From Adhaeribacter sp. (GTDB lineage Bacteria; Bacteroidota; Bacteroidia; Cytophagales; Hymenobacteraceae), in NCBI GenBank assembly GCA_028288395.1, contig JAQBNV010000618.1:1-12432 (forward strand): a stretch of 12,432 bases of DNA, in the 5' to 3' direction. A program made the translations under genes and the position numbers. Of this stretch, positions 1-7,241 are shown one piece after another (position 1 is the first letter of the stretch; every line of letters begins with the position of its first letter). The notes under the pieces were generated by a model, which did no database searches, was not told where the DNA came from, and worked only from the letters and a program-made list of their open reading frames with translations.

Positions 1-1157
1 TGCGTAACGTTCAAACGGGCTGATAAGCGCTGAAAATCAGAGTTGATAATATATCCCTGATCATCTAAAAAGCCAAAAGAAGAGTAGTAGTTCGTTTTAC
101 CGGACGAACCGCCAAACTTAACATTTACTTCGTTGCGGGCAGCATTCTGGAAGGCGAAATCTTCCCAATTTTCCGGATCATATTTCCGGGTAACATCAGG
201 TCTTACGGTCCGGGTAGCCGGGTCAATTAATTGCGCCGCCGTTGCATTCCAAAGATTATAATTTGTTCTGATCCCAGCCGTCGAAAACAGCCTGGTATTG
301 GCAAAGTTGGTAGGATTGGCATCATTACGGGCAACCCCCTGGTTATACAAAGCTTCCCAGCTTAAGCCAATATATTGCTCCGGCGATTTGATAGTGCTGT
401 AGCGCGGCAGCAAAGCCATGTTGGTACCGGTGCTGGCATCCGCCTCAATGTAAGAAGCTTTTCCCCGGCCGCTTCTGGTGGTGATTACAATTACACCGTT
501 AGCCCCCCTGGAACCATAAATAGCGGTGGCCGCTGCATCCTTCAAAACCGTGGCCGACTCAATATCACCTGGGTTTATAGAATTAAGGCTGCCGTTAAAC
601 GGTACGCCGTCTACTACATACAAGGGGTCCCGGTTGCCATTAACTGAGCCTAAACCCCGGATACGAACCGTACCGACAGAACCAGGTTGCCCGCTGGTAT
701 TAATAACGCGCACCCCGGCTACTTCTCCGGCTAATGCCTGAGAAACGTTAGATACATTCTTTCTGTCTAAAGCCTCTCCGCTTACAACTTTGGCCGTACC
801 TGTAAAGGATTGTTGGGTGCTAGTAGAATAACCGGTAACCACTACCTCTCCTAACTGAGCAGCATCTACGTTTAAGGCAACATTAATGGTAGTAGCGCTC
901 CCGATGGTCCGCTCGATAGTAGTATAACCAATAAAGCTGAACGATAAGGTGCCGGTAGCCGGAACATTAATGCTGTAATTACCTTCTATATCGGTACTGG
1001 TGCCAGTAGCGGATCCCTTTACCAGAACCGTTACCCCAGGCAGGCCCTGGTTAGTGGCTGCATCTGTTACTTTGCCGGAAATAGCCTGTGATTGCGCATA
1101 TACTTCGCTTAAAAGGAAAAGCATCAATATACATTTTATGAATAAAATTTTTCTCAT
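1..1157 (-). CDS. SusC/RagA-family TonB-linked outer membrane receptor, N-terminal part (runs off left edge)
   Basis: TonB-dependent outer membrane transporter of the SusC/RagA type, which with a SusD-like lipoprotein imports glycans or peptides. I translated it on the minus strand from ATG at 1157-1155; about 385 codons are in the window and the barrel is cut off at position 1. Visible are a signal peptide (residues 1-21, cleavage likely after VYA), a carboxypeptidase-D-regulatory-like domain (about 25-105; GKVTDAATNQGLPGVTVLVKG), the EVVVTGY segment (104-110), and the plug domain with the SusC signatures ALAGEVAGV (141-149), VRIRGLGSVNG, PLYVVDGVPF (178-187) and AIYGSRGANGVIVITTRSG (212-230). 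The reading frame is intact throughout. The start follows an AT-rich leader without a clear ribosome binding site. A susD partner would be expected to the left, outside the window. The family call is firm; the substrate is not predictable. Confidence 0.95.
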   Translation of the reverse strand, partial: MRKILFIKCILMLFLLSEVYAQSQAISGKVTDAATNQGLPGVTVLVKGSATGTSTDIEGNYSINVPATGTLSFSFIGYTTIERTIGSATTINVALNVDAAQLGEVVVTGYSTSTQQSFTGTAKVVSGEALDRKNVSNVSQALAGEVAGVRVINTSGQPGSVGTVRIRGLGSVNGNRDPLYVVDGVPFNGSLNSINPGDIESATVLKDAAATAIYGSRGANGVIVITTRSGRGKASYIEADASTGTNMALLPRYSTIKSPEQYIGLSWEALYNQGVARNDANPTNFANTRLFSTAGIRTNYNLWNATAAQLIDPATRTVRPDVTRKYDPENWEDFAFQNAARNEVNVKFGGSSGKTNYYSSFGFLDDQGYIINSDFQRLSARLNVT

Positions 1158-1986
1158 AAAAATAATTTAATTGTTTTTTAGAATTGTTTTCTAAATAGAC
1201 CAAAAGCCATCCGGTTGGATTTCCTCCAGCATATTTATTATATGTAAACTATCAACCATAATCAATTGACCTTAAATAAAATACATGCTTCTAAAATGGC
1301 AAATCCTGGCTACGAAAATTGTTTTAACCAGGTAAAGTAGCACCAGATAAATTTATCTTAAATCAACTATACTAGGGCGGTAATTAGGGCGGGGCAATTT
1401 AGGAGCAGAAGCTAATATATCATCTTCCGCATAAATACTGTTTAAACCAGTAAGATTGGCAGGCAAAATTAAGGGCTTGGCTGTTCATTTTTGTGTTTGT
1501 TTGTTCTATAAGCGGTTAGTTTTTATATCAAATTTAAAACTAAATTAATAATAAAAAAAACAGGCTTTTTAACAAAACAAATTATAATTATTCTTATTCA
1601 ATAATTATCAAAACACTAGGCCGTAAATTGAAACATTTTAAATTTATAATCTTAGGTATCCACTATAACCCGGTTATATTTAATTATGATACTCTTTTTT
1701 TAAATTTTTTTATTTATTTGCCTTTAAAAAATATTAATGACTTCTCGCATCTATCTATAGCCTTGTAATTATAGTTGAAACAGCCATAATACACTTGATT
1801 TTCTTCGGTGCGTTTTAGTAAACGCTCGTGGCTCTTCAGGATTTAAAATATTTTAATATTGTGTTTGGGAAATAAATAATGTTCTTCTAACTGATGCGGT
1901 AGCCGAATTATCTGTTTATTTCAAGCACCGAAAATGAAAGGCAATTATGAATATCGCCTGGCATTTTTCTGTTTAAACGTTTTAAA
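1158..1986. other. Long AT-rich intergenic region, no convincing gene
   Basis: About 830 bases between the SusC-like start and the end of the small membrane protein gene. It presumably holds the promoter and leader of the susC-like gene. I see long A and T runs around 1540-1600 and 1690-1730. One short minus-strand open stretch (about 1353-1487, no ATG) reads like a protein tail. A TAnnTTTG-like element lies on the minus strand at 1529-1536, but no good -33 partner is visible, so I do not call a promoter. No tRNA-like or strong hairpin structure stands out. Confidence 0.5.
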
Positions 1987-2322
1987 TTAAGCGAGTGCCC
2001 GGCGGAAAAAGTAACCGGTTAAGGCGGCTACGCCCCCTACCAGGCCACCCAGTAATGCGGTAATTAACAGCAGTAACCATGGTTGTGGCAAAGTGAACAA
2101 CGTAGCCACCCTGCTTGTTAACAACCCATCGTTGCGCACATGAAAAAACAAGCTTAAAGCCAGCCATCCCAAAGCTATAGCGCCAAACCCTGCCCAGAAT
2201 GCCTCGCCGCCCCGGTGCGCCAACCAGAACGCCAGGACAAAGGCAACAACGGCCAATATCCACCAGGGTAAAACCCACTGCAACAGTATACTTAATAAGA
2301 GGAGCAACAAAAATAAGCGCAT
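1987..2322 (-). CDS. Small multi-pass membrane protein of unknown function
   Basis: A 111-aa, highly hydrophobic protein starting at ATG 2322-2320. Its N-terminus is almost uninterrupted leucine (MRLFLLLLLLSILLQW). Hydrophobic stretches at about residues 2-16, 19-35, 43-60 and 81-104 suggest three or four membrane segments, with short charged loops (AHRGGE, HVRNDG) and a basic C-terminus (FFRRALA). I do not recognise a family and assign no function. It lies on the same strand as the penicillin-acylase gene, about 250 bases downstream, so it may be read from its own promoter. The overlapping 98-aa frame at 1982-2278 lacks the membrane-protein pattern and is taken to be a shadow. Confidence 0.75.
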   Translation of the reverse strand: MRLFLLLLLLSILLQWVLPWWILAVVAFVLAFWLAHRGGEAFWAGFGAIALGWLALSLFFHVRNDGLLTSRVATLFTLPQPWLLLLITALLGGLVGGVAALTGYFFRRALA

Positions 2323-2570
2323 TGGATTTAGCTGGTTTGATGATTGATGGTTAAAGATTGAAAGTTGAATTTGAAAAGTTAAATAATTACAGGTAGCGTG
2401 TTAAAAGTAAATGGTTGCCTGCTAAAGACTAAGGTCGTTTCATAAATATTGACCTTTTATAAGTAGCAGAATAGCATTAAGTATAACCGCTTCTTAACAT
2501 AAACTACTAAAGATAAATCGATATCAACGTACAACCTATAACTTAAAACTTATCCCCTACTTATTTAGAT

Positions 2571-5003
2571 TTATTTTTTCTGTAAACGCAACTTTGAAAT
2601 TATACCGGCTGCGCCATCAGTAGGCGATTGTAAATAAACCAATTCTTGCAGTTTACCCTGCCTCCTCGTTTCTATCAGGTTGTAGTTATAAAAGCTGCCC
2701 GGATTGCCCGACTGGCCGCCTGGGTAAATGCCATAGCCTTTTACCTGCGGCCCCAGGGCCACCACCATCCGCCAAGAAGGGCCATTCCGCTCCGAAGTAG
2801 CATTAACAATATTGCGGCCACCTCCGATAGATACATTTTCGTGGCCAAAACCCGGGAGATTGGCCAGGTGCCGGATTGAAGTCGCTTTATGGTTGGCCCA
2901 TTGCCATTTTTTGCCTATCTGGCCGTGCTGCTTCTGTAACGAATCGATGGTGGACCTAAAAGTTTGTTTAACCAGGATGGGCAATGTTTCTTTGGCGGGC
3001 GTATTTTTATTATCGAACCAGGGGGCTTGCGGCTCCTGCAGCAGCAGGTGCCAGGTACGATCGCGGTTGGGATAACGCATCTCCGCTCCCGCTTTATCCC
3101 CAAACTCATCGTCCCAGATGGCGGAGGTTAGCTTTTGCCACCACAGCTCAAATACCGTTGGACTTATCAGGCCCGGTTGATTATAAGATTTCCAGCCTAA
3201 CAATTCCTGAAAAGCCATCTGTTGTAATTTATTCAGGTCCTTTTTATTTAATTGGGCGAGCAGCGTGGGCAAAACGGTTTGGGCGTTAATATTAAAATTA
3301 TCGTTTTGCAGTTGACGCATGCTGTCGGGGGTAATACCCTGCATGGCCGCCAGCCGCTGGTTTATCCTAATGGCCCGATCGGCAGGAGCAAATTCCCAAT
3401 TTATATAATAAGGATAATCCGGCCCTGCTGAAAACTGGTTCGCCGACGAAACAAAACCCGTCGCCGGATTTTTTACGTGCGGGTTCTGCGCTGGTGGTAT
3501 CCAGCCTTGCCAGTCGTGCGCTTTATTTGTACCATCCAAAATAAATTTACCCTGGTTTTTCCATTTCAGCGGAAAACGACCGTTGGGCCACAAGGCTATA
3601 TTCTGGTGAATATCGGCGTAAACAAAATTCTGGGCCGGCGAAATATAATATTGCAGGGCCTGTTGGTAATCCTGGTAATTACGGGCGCGGTTGAGCAAAT
3701 AAAAAGTGCGTAGTTCGTTAGATTTGTCGTGGGCCACCCAGCGCATGGCGTGGCTTACCGGGGTCTGCTGGTTAAAAACCTTTTCGGGGCGGTCATATAC
3801 CACCGGACCGTGGTGGGTGTAATAAACATTATCGAACCGGGTAGCGCCTCCCCTGATTTTAATTTCTTCAACTACCTGCCGTACAGGCTTCCACTCGTTA
3901 TCGTACCAATATTCTTTTTTAGCCGCATCTTTAAACTTAACCTGGTACCAATCCATTACGTCGGCCGCTACGTTGGTTACCCCCCAGCTTACCTCCTGGT
4001 TAAACCCTATAATAATACCCGGGGCACCCGGAATAGAAACCCCGTAGACATTTACCCCCGGCGCTACCAATTGCAGCTGATACCAGATAGAAGGCAGGTT
4101 TAGCTGCAAATGCGGATCGTTGGCCAGCATGGGGTAACCCGTAGTTGTTTTGGCGCCGGCTACCGCCCAGTTATTACTACCCAACTCGGCAGGCGGCTCT
4201 CTTTCCAAGGCCTGTGGCGAGGAGGAGGCGGTAAATTCTTTTGGCACGGGGGGCGCCGGCAGCGGCGTAAAGTCCAGCTTGGTACCCACGGGTACAATGG
4301 GTTCCTCGCGAAACGGGTAATCGGGAAATAAATTTTGCACCACCGCCGGACCGTATTTTTTCAAAATATTGGTCATGCGCAGGTCGTCGCTCCGGCCCGC
4401 CAAATCATAAGCCATTACCTTCAGCAACAAGGCGCATTTTAAAGGAGTCCAGGGTTCCGGGCGGTAATCCAGCAATTTATATTCAAGCGGGTAGGTTTTA
4501 GCGGAGAGTTGCGCAATATAGGCATTTACCCCGGCCGTATAATTTTGCAGCATGGCGCCGGTAGTTGGGTCGGCCATCATACCGTCCAGCGATTGCTTGG
4601 CCCCGTACACCATTCCCATTCGCCTTTGAAACCGGTCGAAATTGATAGCTTTGGGGCCAATAATTTCGGAAATGCGGCCGGCAGCGGCCCGGGTCTGGAA
4701 TTCCATTTGCCAGAGGCGGTCACGGGCGGTCAGGTAGCCCTGGGCAAAATACAGGTCGTGGTCGTTGGCCGCAAAAATATGCGGAATACGACTCTGGTCG
4801 AATAATATACTAATATCTCCTTCCAGGCCCGGTAACATCAGTTTTTCCTCGGCGGCCAAAGCTTTGCGTTCGGCATTTTGCCAGAAACCGGTAAACGGAC
4901 TTAGAAATTTACCAACGGGCGGAACATCACCCCATTTACGATCCAGTACAAATATTAAAGCCAGTAGAAATATCAAAGAAAGAATTGCCCGTAGCCACTT
5001 CAT
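2571..5003 (-). CDS. Penicillin acylase family protein (Ntn hydrolase, exported or membrane-anchored)
   Basis: Peptidase S45 family: N-terminal-nucleophile amidases that hydrolyse beta-lactam side chains, acyl-homoserine lactones or other N-acyl amides after autocatalytic cleavage into alpha and beta chains. The 810-aa length fits a full precursor. A hydrophobic N-terminal segment (about residues 4-20) should act as signal peptide or anchor. The alpha-chain region carries the family's IPHIFAANDHDLYFAQGYLTARDRLWQMEF pattern in two blocks (residues 73-102). The predicted nucleophile is Ser276 in GSNNWAVAG, the start of the beta chain, followed by the conserved NDPHL (295-299). A probable spacer with many Pro residues lies at about 245-272. 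The beta chain continues to the end without interruption. Substrate specificity cannot be read from sequence. The gene looks like ordinary host chromosome, GC-richer than the cassette island beside it, and its start is divergent from the first cassette gene. Confidence 0.95.
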   Translation of the reverse strand: MKWLRAILSLIFLLALIFVLDRKWGDVPPVGKFLSPFTGFWQNAERKALAAEEKLMLPGLEGDISILFDQSRIPHIFAANDHDLYFAQGYLTARDRLWQMEFQTRAAAGRISEIIGPKAINFDRFQRRMGMVYGAKQSLDGMMADPTTGAMLQNYTAGVNAYIAQLSAKTYPLEYKLLDYRPEPWTPLKCALLLKVMAYDLAGRSDDLRMTNILKKYGPAVVQNLFPDYPFREEPIVPVGTKLDFTPLPAPPVPKEFTASSSPQALEREPPAELGSNNWAVAGAKTTTGYPMLANDPHLQLNLPSIWYQLQLVAPGVNVYGVSIPGAPGIIIGFNQEVSWGVTNVAADVMDWYQVKFKDAAKKEYWYDNEWKPVRQVVEEIKIRGGATRFDNVYYTHHGPVVYDRPEKVFNQQTPVSHAMRWVAHDKSNELRTFYLLNRARNYQDYQQALQYYISPAQNFVYADIHQNIALWPNGRFPLKWKNQGKFILDGTNKAHDWQGWIPPAQNPHVKNPATGFVSSANQFSAGPDYPYYINWEFAPADRAIRINQRLAAMQGITPDSMRQLQNDNFNINAQTVLPTLLAQLNKKDLNKLQQMAFQELLGWKSYNQPGLISPTVFELWWQKLTSAIWDDEFGDKAGAEMRYPNRDRTWHLLLQEPQAPWFDNKNTPAKETLPILVKQTFRSTIDSLQKQHGQIGKKWQWANHKATSIRHLANLPGFGHENVSIGGGRNIVNATSERNGPSWRMVVALGPQVKGYGIYPGGQSGNPGSFYNYNLIETRRQGKLQELVYLQSPTDGAAGIISKLRLQKK

Positions 5004-5352
5004 ATTTTCTGTTTATAGCGGAGTCAATATACTTGATTTTATATTAATTAAGGAAGGAGATAATATTTATTTGAAGCGGGGTTGTGTCGCATTGTTTTAA
5101 TAAAGTACCTTACGCCAGGCTCCTGTTGAGGCCGGTAGCCCCATAAACGAATTATTCTCCAGTACATGTTTTTGCGCCCCAAAGGGAACCCAACCAGGGA
5201 AGAGAGATTCTTTCCTTTTTCTTTATATTTATTTGAATATATAGTATATTCGTTAATCCAGTTCCGGTTATCGGTTGATTTTGGGCGGCTAAACGGAATA
5301 AAGCTCTATATCCATAAGGCTGATAACCGGAACGAACTCCGTATATCTGGTA
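5004..5352. other. Intergenic region at the left junction of the cassette array
   Basis: About 350 bases between the acylase start and the first cassette. It should hold the acylase promoter, and possibly the attachment site and promoter for the array, but no promoter box is convincing. It contains a 12-bp inverted repeat (5261-5272 with 5322-5333) and an ACCCAAC box at 5188-5194. Small open frames here (5152-5448 minus, 5166-5369 plus) have no coding character. Confidence 0.5.
5261..5333. repeat. 12-bp perfect inverted repeat just left of cassette 1
   Basis: GTTCCGGTTATC at 5261-5272 is the exact reverse complement of GATAACCGGAAC at 5322-5333, with about 49 bases between. It ends 19 bases before the first cassette boundary. 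It could be the hairpin of a degenerate or unusually long attC, part of an attI-like site, or a structural element of the junction. The 12-bp match is seen directly; the role is inferred. Confidence 0.75.
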
Positions 5353-5359
5353 GTTGGGT
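5353..5359 (+). other. Left boundary of the cassette array (R'-type box, GTTGGGT)
   Basis: GTTGGGTAAA at 5353-5362 is the exact reverse complement of TTTACCCAAC at 5805-5814, the R'' side of the first attC. In integron cassettes the opening TTRRRY and the terminal R'' of the same cassette are complementary, so this marks the start of cassette 1, with the crossover expected between G5353 and T5354. What lies left of it should be attI, another attC or a secondary site. Confidence 0.75.
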
Positions 5360-5381
5360 AAAAGAATAAATATGAAAAGCA

Positions 5382-5795
5382 GTGGACAAGAACGTTCAAG
5401 GTGATATTCAAAAGCTAATCGATTATTCTGTAGACTTCGCAGAATCACTTCTGACCGACTCTGGAGAATTTTTCCCTTTTGGAGTAAAAGTCTACTTTTC
5501 AGGAGAGCTTAAACCAGTTGGCTACTACGACGATGATGAATTCCCCGAAAGCCAGAAAGTAATAGATGTGCTTTCAACTGTTTTTGAGAAAGAATTGAAT
5601 GGAAAGGAAATAAGGAGCTACTGCATTGCTTATGATGTAAGGGTTTCAAATGAAGATTACCCAACCCCGACAGATGCGATTTTAATTCTGCTTAAGCATA
5701 CAGACTTGGATGGCGAACTGAACTACTACTACCCTTATAAGTTGAAAGAAAAATTAGAAATAGAATTCCTTGAGCCTTGGGCAGTGCAAAAGTGA
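5382..5795 (+). CDS. Cassette 1: uncharacterised 137-aa acidic protein
   Basis: I do not recognise this family with confidence. The start is GTG at 5382: an in-frame TGA lies only two codons upstream (5373-5375) and the protein has no internal methionine, so GTG is the best available start. The product is soluble-looking and acidic, with no signal peptide or membrane segment. Notable stretches are ESLLTDSGEFFPFGVKVYFSG near the N-terminus, YYDDDEFPESQKVIDVLSTV, and YPTPTDAILILLKHTD. The FYPFG-then-PTDAI layout resembles small hypothetical proteins that I have an impression are common in Bacteroidota accessory regions; this is memory, not a search. The gene fills cassette 1 almost completely: it begins 23 bases after the cassette boundary and its stop lies 12 bases before the R'' box of attC-1. 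Its base composition is AT-richer than the flanking acylase. Confidence 0.8.
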   Translation: MDKNVQGDIQKLIDYSVDFAESLLTDSGEFFPFGVKVYFSGELKPVGYYDDDEFPESQKVIDVLSTVFEKELNGKEIRSYCIAYDVRVSNEDYPTPTDAILILLKHTDLDGELNYYYPYKLKEKLEIEFLEPWAVQK

Positions 5796-5807
5796 AAAAA
5801 TTCCTTT

Positions 5808-5874
5808 ACCCAACAACGTGTAAACGCCAGCTACGGCCGACGGCCTTGCCGCCGTTTACACAAGTACGTTATGT
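5808..5874 (+). other. attC-1, integron recombination site ending cassette 1
   Basis: R'' box ACCCAAC (5808-5814). The outer stem arms are GTGTAAACG (5818-5826) and CGTTTACAC (5853-5861), an exact 9-bp inverted repeat. The centre is GC-rich and contains CTACGGCCGACGGCCT, which is also present in attC-3. The R' box is GTTATGT (5868-5874). The layout R''-L''-loop-L'-R' over about 67 bases matches a classical attC. The R' belongs to the next cassette, whose own R'' (ACATAAC) is its reverse complement. Confidence 0.9.
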
Positions 5875-5887
5875 CTCATTTAACAAT

Positions 5888-6367
5888 ATGAAAAGTTTAT
5901 TTTTTATTTGGGTACTGATTAATTTTCCACTTTGCACGTTTGGGCAAGAGAATTTGAAAGATTTTTTAGTTTCTGCGAGTTATAATAACTGGGATTCAAT
6001 TAAATGCAAAGAATTTTATGATATAGCTGAGTACAATATAGGTATCATAGAAACCCCTCCACATATTAAAGGAATAGACAGGATGTTGAAGAAAAATATT
6101 CATCCTGTTGATGTACCAGAATCTCTTAGATTAGGAGGAATAGTGATTTTCAGGTTTGTTTTAACAAAAACTAATGGAATTGAATGTTTAAAAATATATT
6201 CAGCTTTACCACAAAACTATATAAATGCTGCCATTGTAGCTTTTAAAGAACTTGAATTTGAATCAGCCGCTAATAATGGGCAAAAATTAGACTATCGCAT
6301 GACAATACCTATAAGATTCTCAAATGTTAAATCTAATAATAAGAAAACTAGAAAGCAGAAGATATAA
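5888..6367 (+). CDS. Cassette 2: exported protein with TonB C-terminal-like domain
   Basis: A 159-aa protein. I start it at ATG 5888, 20 bases after the attC-1 R' box; longer open frames reaching back to 5777 would read through attC-1 and remove the signal peptide. Residues 1-19 (MKSLFFIWVLINFPLCTFG) form a signal peptide with likely cleavage before Gln20, placing the product in the periplasm or outside. The C-terminal part (about residues 80-145) has the pattern of the TonB C-terminal domain: GGIVIFRFVLTKTNGIECLK, then a conserved Ala/Phe helix (AAIVAFKELEF), then a final strand ending MTIPIRF. There is no N-terminal transmembrane anchor or proline-rich linker, so it is not a full TonB energy transducer. 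The last residues are strongly basic (KSNNKKTRKQKI). The domain call is by eye; the function is unknown. Confidence 0.8.
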   Translation: MKSLFFIWVLINFPLCTFGQENLKDFLVSASYNNWDSIKCKEFYDIAEYNIGIIETPPHIKGIDRMLKKNIHPVDVPESLRLGGIVIFRFVLTKTNGIECLKIYSALPQNYINAAIVAFKELEFESAANNGQKLDYRMTIPIRFSNVKSNNKKTRKQKI

Positions 6368-6374
6368 AAAAGAG

Positions 6375-6440
6375 ACATAACATCATGTATACCAAACCCT
6401 TGCTGCGCTGCGGCATTGGCATACACGCGGCCCGTTAGCC
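6375..6440 (+). other. attC-2, integron recombination site ending cassette 2
   Basis: R'' box ACATAAC (6375-6381) is the exact reverse complement of GTTATGT opening cassette 2. The stem arms GTATACCAA (6387-6395) and TTGGCATAC (6416-6424) pair with one internal mismatch. The centre TGCTGCGCTGCGGCA is partly self-complementary. The R' box is GTTAGCC (6434-6440). Total length is about 66 bases. The centre differs from that of attC-1 and attC-3, as expected for attC sites of varied origin. Confidence 0.88.
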
Positions 6441-6563
6441 CCAATTAATAGAATAAACAGAAATTGAGTTTCAAGAAACAAAAGTTAAAGGAGTTTCTAA
6501 AATGCTGGTACTAAAATTGACAGTATATGATTTTTCTATATCCTAACATTAAGTATCAAAAAT

Positions 6564-7109
6564 ATGAATAATATTTTACTATTGTTATTTCTTGCTACTA
6601 GTACATTATCTGCATCTACCCAAAAGGCAGATAATTGTTTAGAACTTACTAAACTTACACTGCCAAAATCTTCTGAGGGTAAAATTGAATATACATCCGT
6701 TTTAGAAGCATCGAATAAAAAGCAACAGGAATTATATACTGCTGTCAGAAGTTGGTACGCTTCTAATTTTTCTAATGTACACAATGGTGAAGTACTGAAT
6801 GATGCAACTAATGGTAAATTAGTAGTTAATGGCATAAAAGACTATAAGGATTTTAATGCACACTACACGTTAGATTTTACTTTTAAGGATGGAAAATTTA
6901 GAACCATAGTAAAAAATATTATAGTTGTTATTCCTGATGTAGAAAGATTTAAACGTGATATTAGAATTCCTATAGAAGAGTTTGTAGAAATTGGAATGCC
7001 TTTAGGTAAAAATAACAGATGCGATTTTGTTATAAGATTGGATTCCCATATAAATAATTTAATTAAAAACGTTGAAGCATCTGCTACTAAAAAATCAGAT
7101 GATTTTTAA
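6564..7109 (+). CDS. Cassette 3: exported DUF4468-like protein
   Basis: A 181-aa protein starting at ATG 6564. Residues 1-19 are a signal peptide (MNNILLLLFLATSTLSAST), so the product is exported. The middle region resembles DUF4468, a TBP-like fold common in Bacteroidota secreted proteins: EYTSVLEASNKKQQELYTAV, then RSWYASNFSN (typical for the RAKLWFAETF-like helix), then NGKLVVNGIKDY, HYTLDFTFKDGKFRTIVKNI. The molecular role of that family is not established. The last 60 residues are less familiar. The gene is very AT-rich. It lies 124 bases after the attC-2 R' box, an unusually long leader for a cassette, and its attC begins about 82 bases after the stop. That attC has been interrupted by the group II intron, so the cassette is now split. 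Confidence 0.8.
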   Translation: MNNILLLLFLATSTLSASTQKADNCLELTKLTLPKSSEGKIEYTSVLEASNKKQQELYTAVRSWYASNFSNVHNGEVLNDATNGKLVVNGIKDYKDFNAHYTLDFTFKDGKFRTIVKNIIVVIPDVERFKRDIRIPIEEFVEIGMPLGKNNRCDFVIRLDSHINNLIKNVEASATKKSDDF

Positions 7110-7190
7110 AAATCACATTTTTTAATAAAATAAGGAAGGTTAGGATTCAGAAATAGTATCAAAGCTAAAGGAATTACTTACAAAAAACAG

Positions 7191-7196
7191 GAGCTA
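7191..7196 (+). other. attC-3, left fragment of the R'' box (split by the intron)
   Basis: GAGCTA at 7191-7196 joins to ACATTGTATAAAAA at 9046-9059 once the intron is removed. This gives the R'' box AGCTAAC, whose reverse complement GTTAGCT matches the opening of cassette 3 (GTTAGCC at 6434) over six bases; with the flank, nine of ten positions agree (GTTAGCTCC against GTTAGCCCC). This independent match supports both the attC call and the intron end. Confidence 0.82.
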
Positions 7197-7241
7197 ATCG
7201 AGTAGACGGCCCCACCAGGGCTAACTGATGGGGAGCGCCTC
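7197..7241 (-). other. Intron domain VI and 3' splice end
   Basis: On the minus strand the segment after the maturase stop forms a 9-bp stem, CCCCATCAG with CTGGTGGGG (one T-G pair), around a TTAGCC loop. It then runs through CCGTCTACTCGAT to the intron end. This fits domain VI plus the 3' splice site ending in AY. I could not decide the branch-point adenosine by eye. Confidence 0.7.

Noticed and set aside
1529..1536. TAAATTTG on the minus strand as a Bacteroidota -7 promoter element for the susC-like gene
   Set aside because: No matching -33 element at the right distance, and such 8-mers are expected by chance in this AT-rich stretch.
2646..5100. Plus-strand and other-frame open frames over the penicillin acylase gene
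   Set aside because: They are shadows of a GC-richer, clearly conserved minus-strand gene.
5166..5369. Plus-strand 67-aa frame at the left junction
   Set aside because: It runs across the cassette boundary at 5353, has no recognisable domain, and overlaps the inverted repeat; a chance frame.
5152..5448. Minus-strand 98-aa frame opposite the start of the cassette 1 gene
   Set aside because: It spans the array boundary and is antisense to the better-supported cassette 1 gene.
5777..5887. Upstream extension of the cassette 2 gene to a start at 5777
   Set aside because: It would translate through attC-1 and bury the clear signal peptide that begins at ATG 5888.
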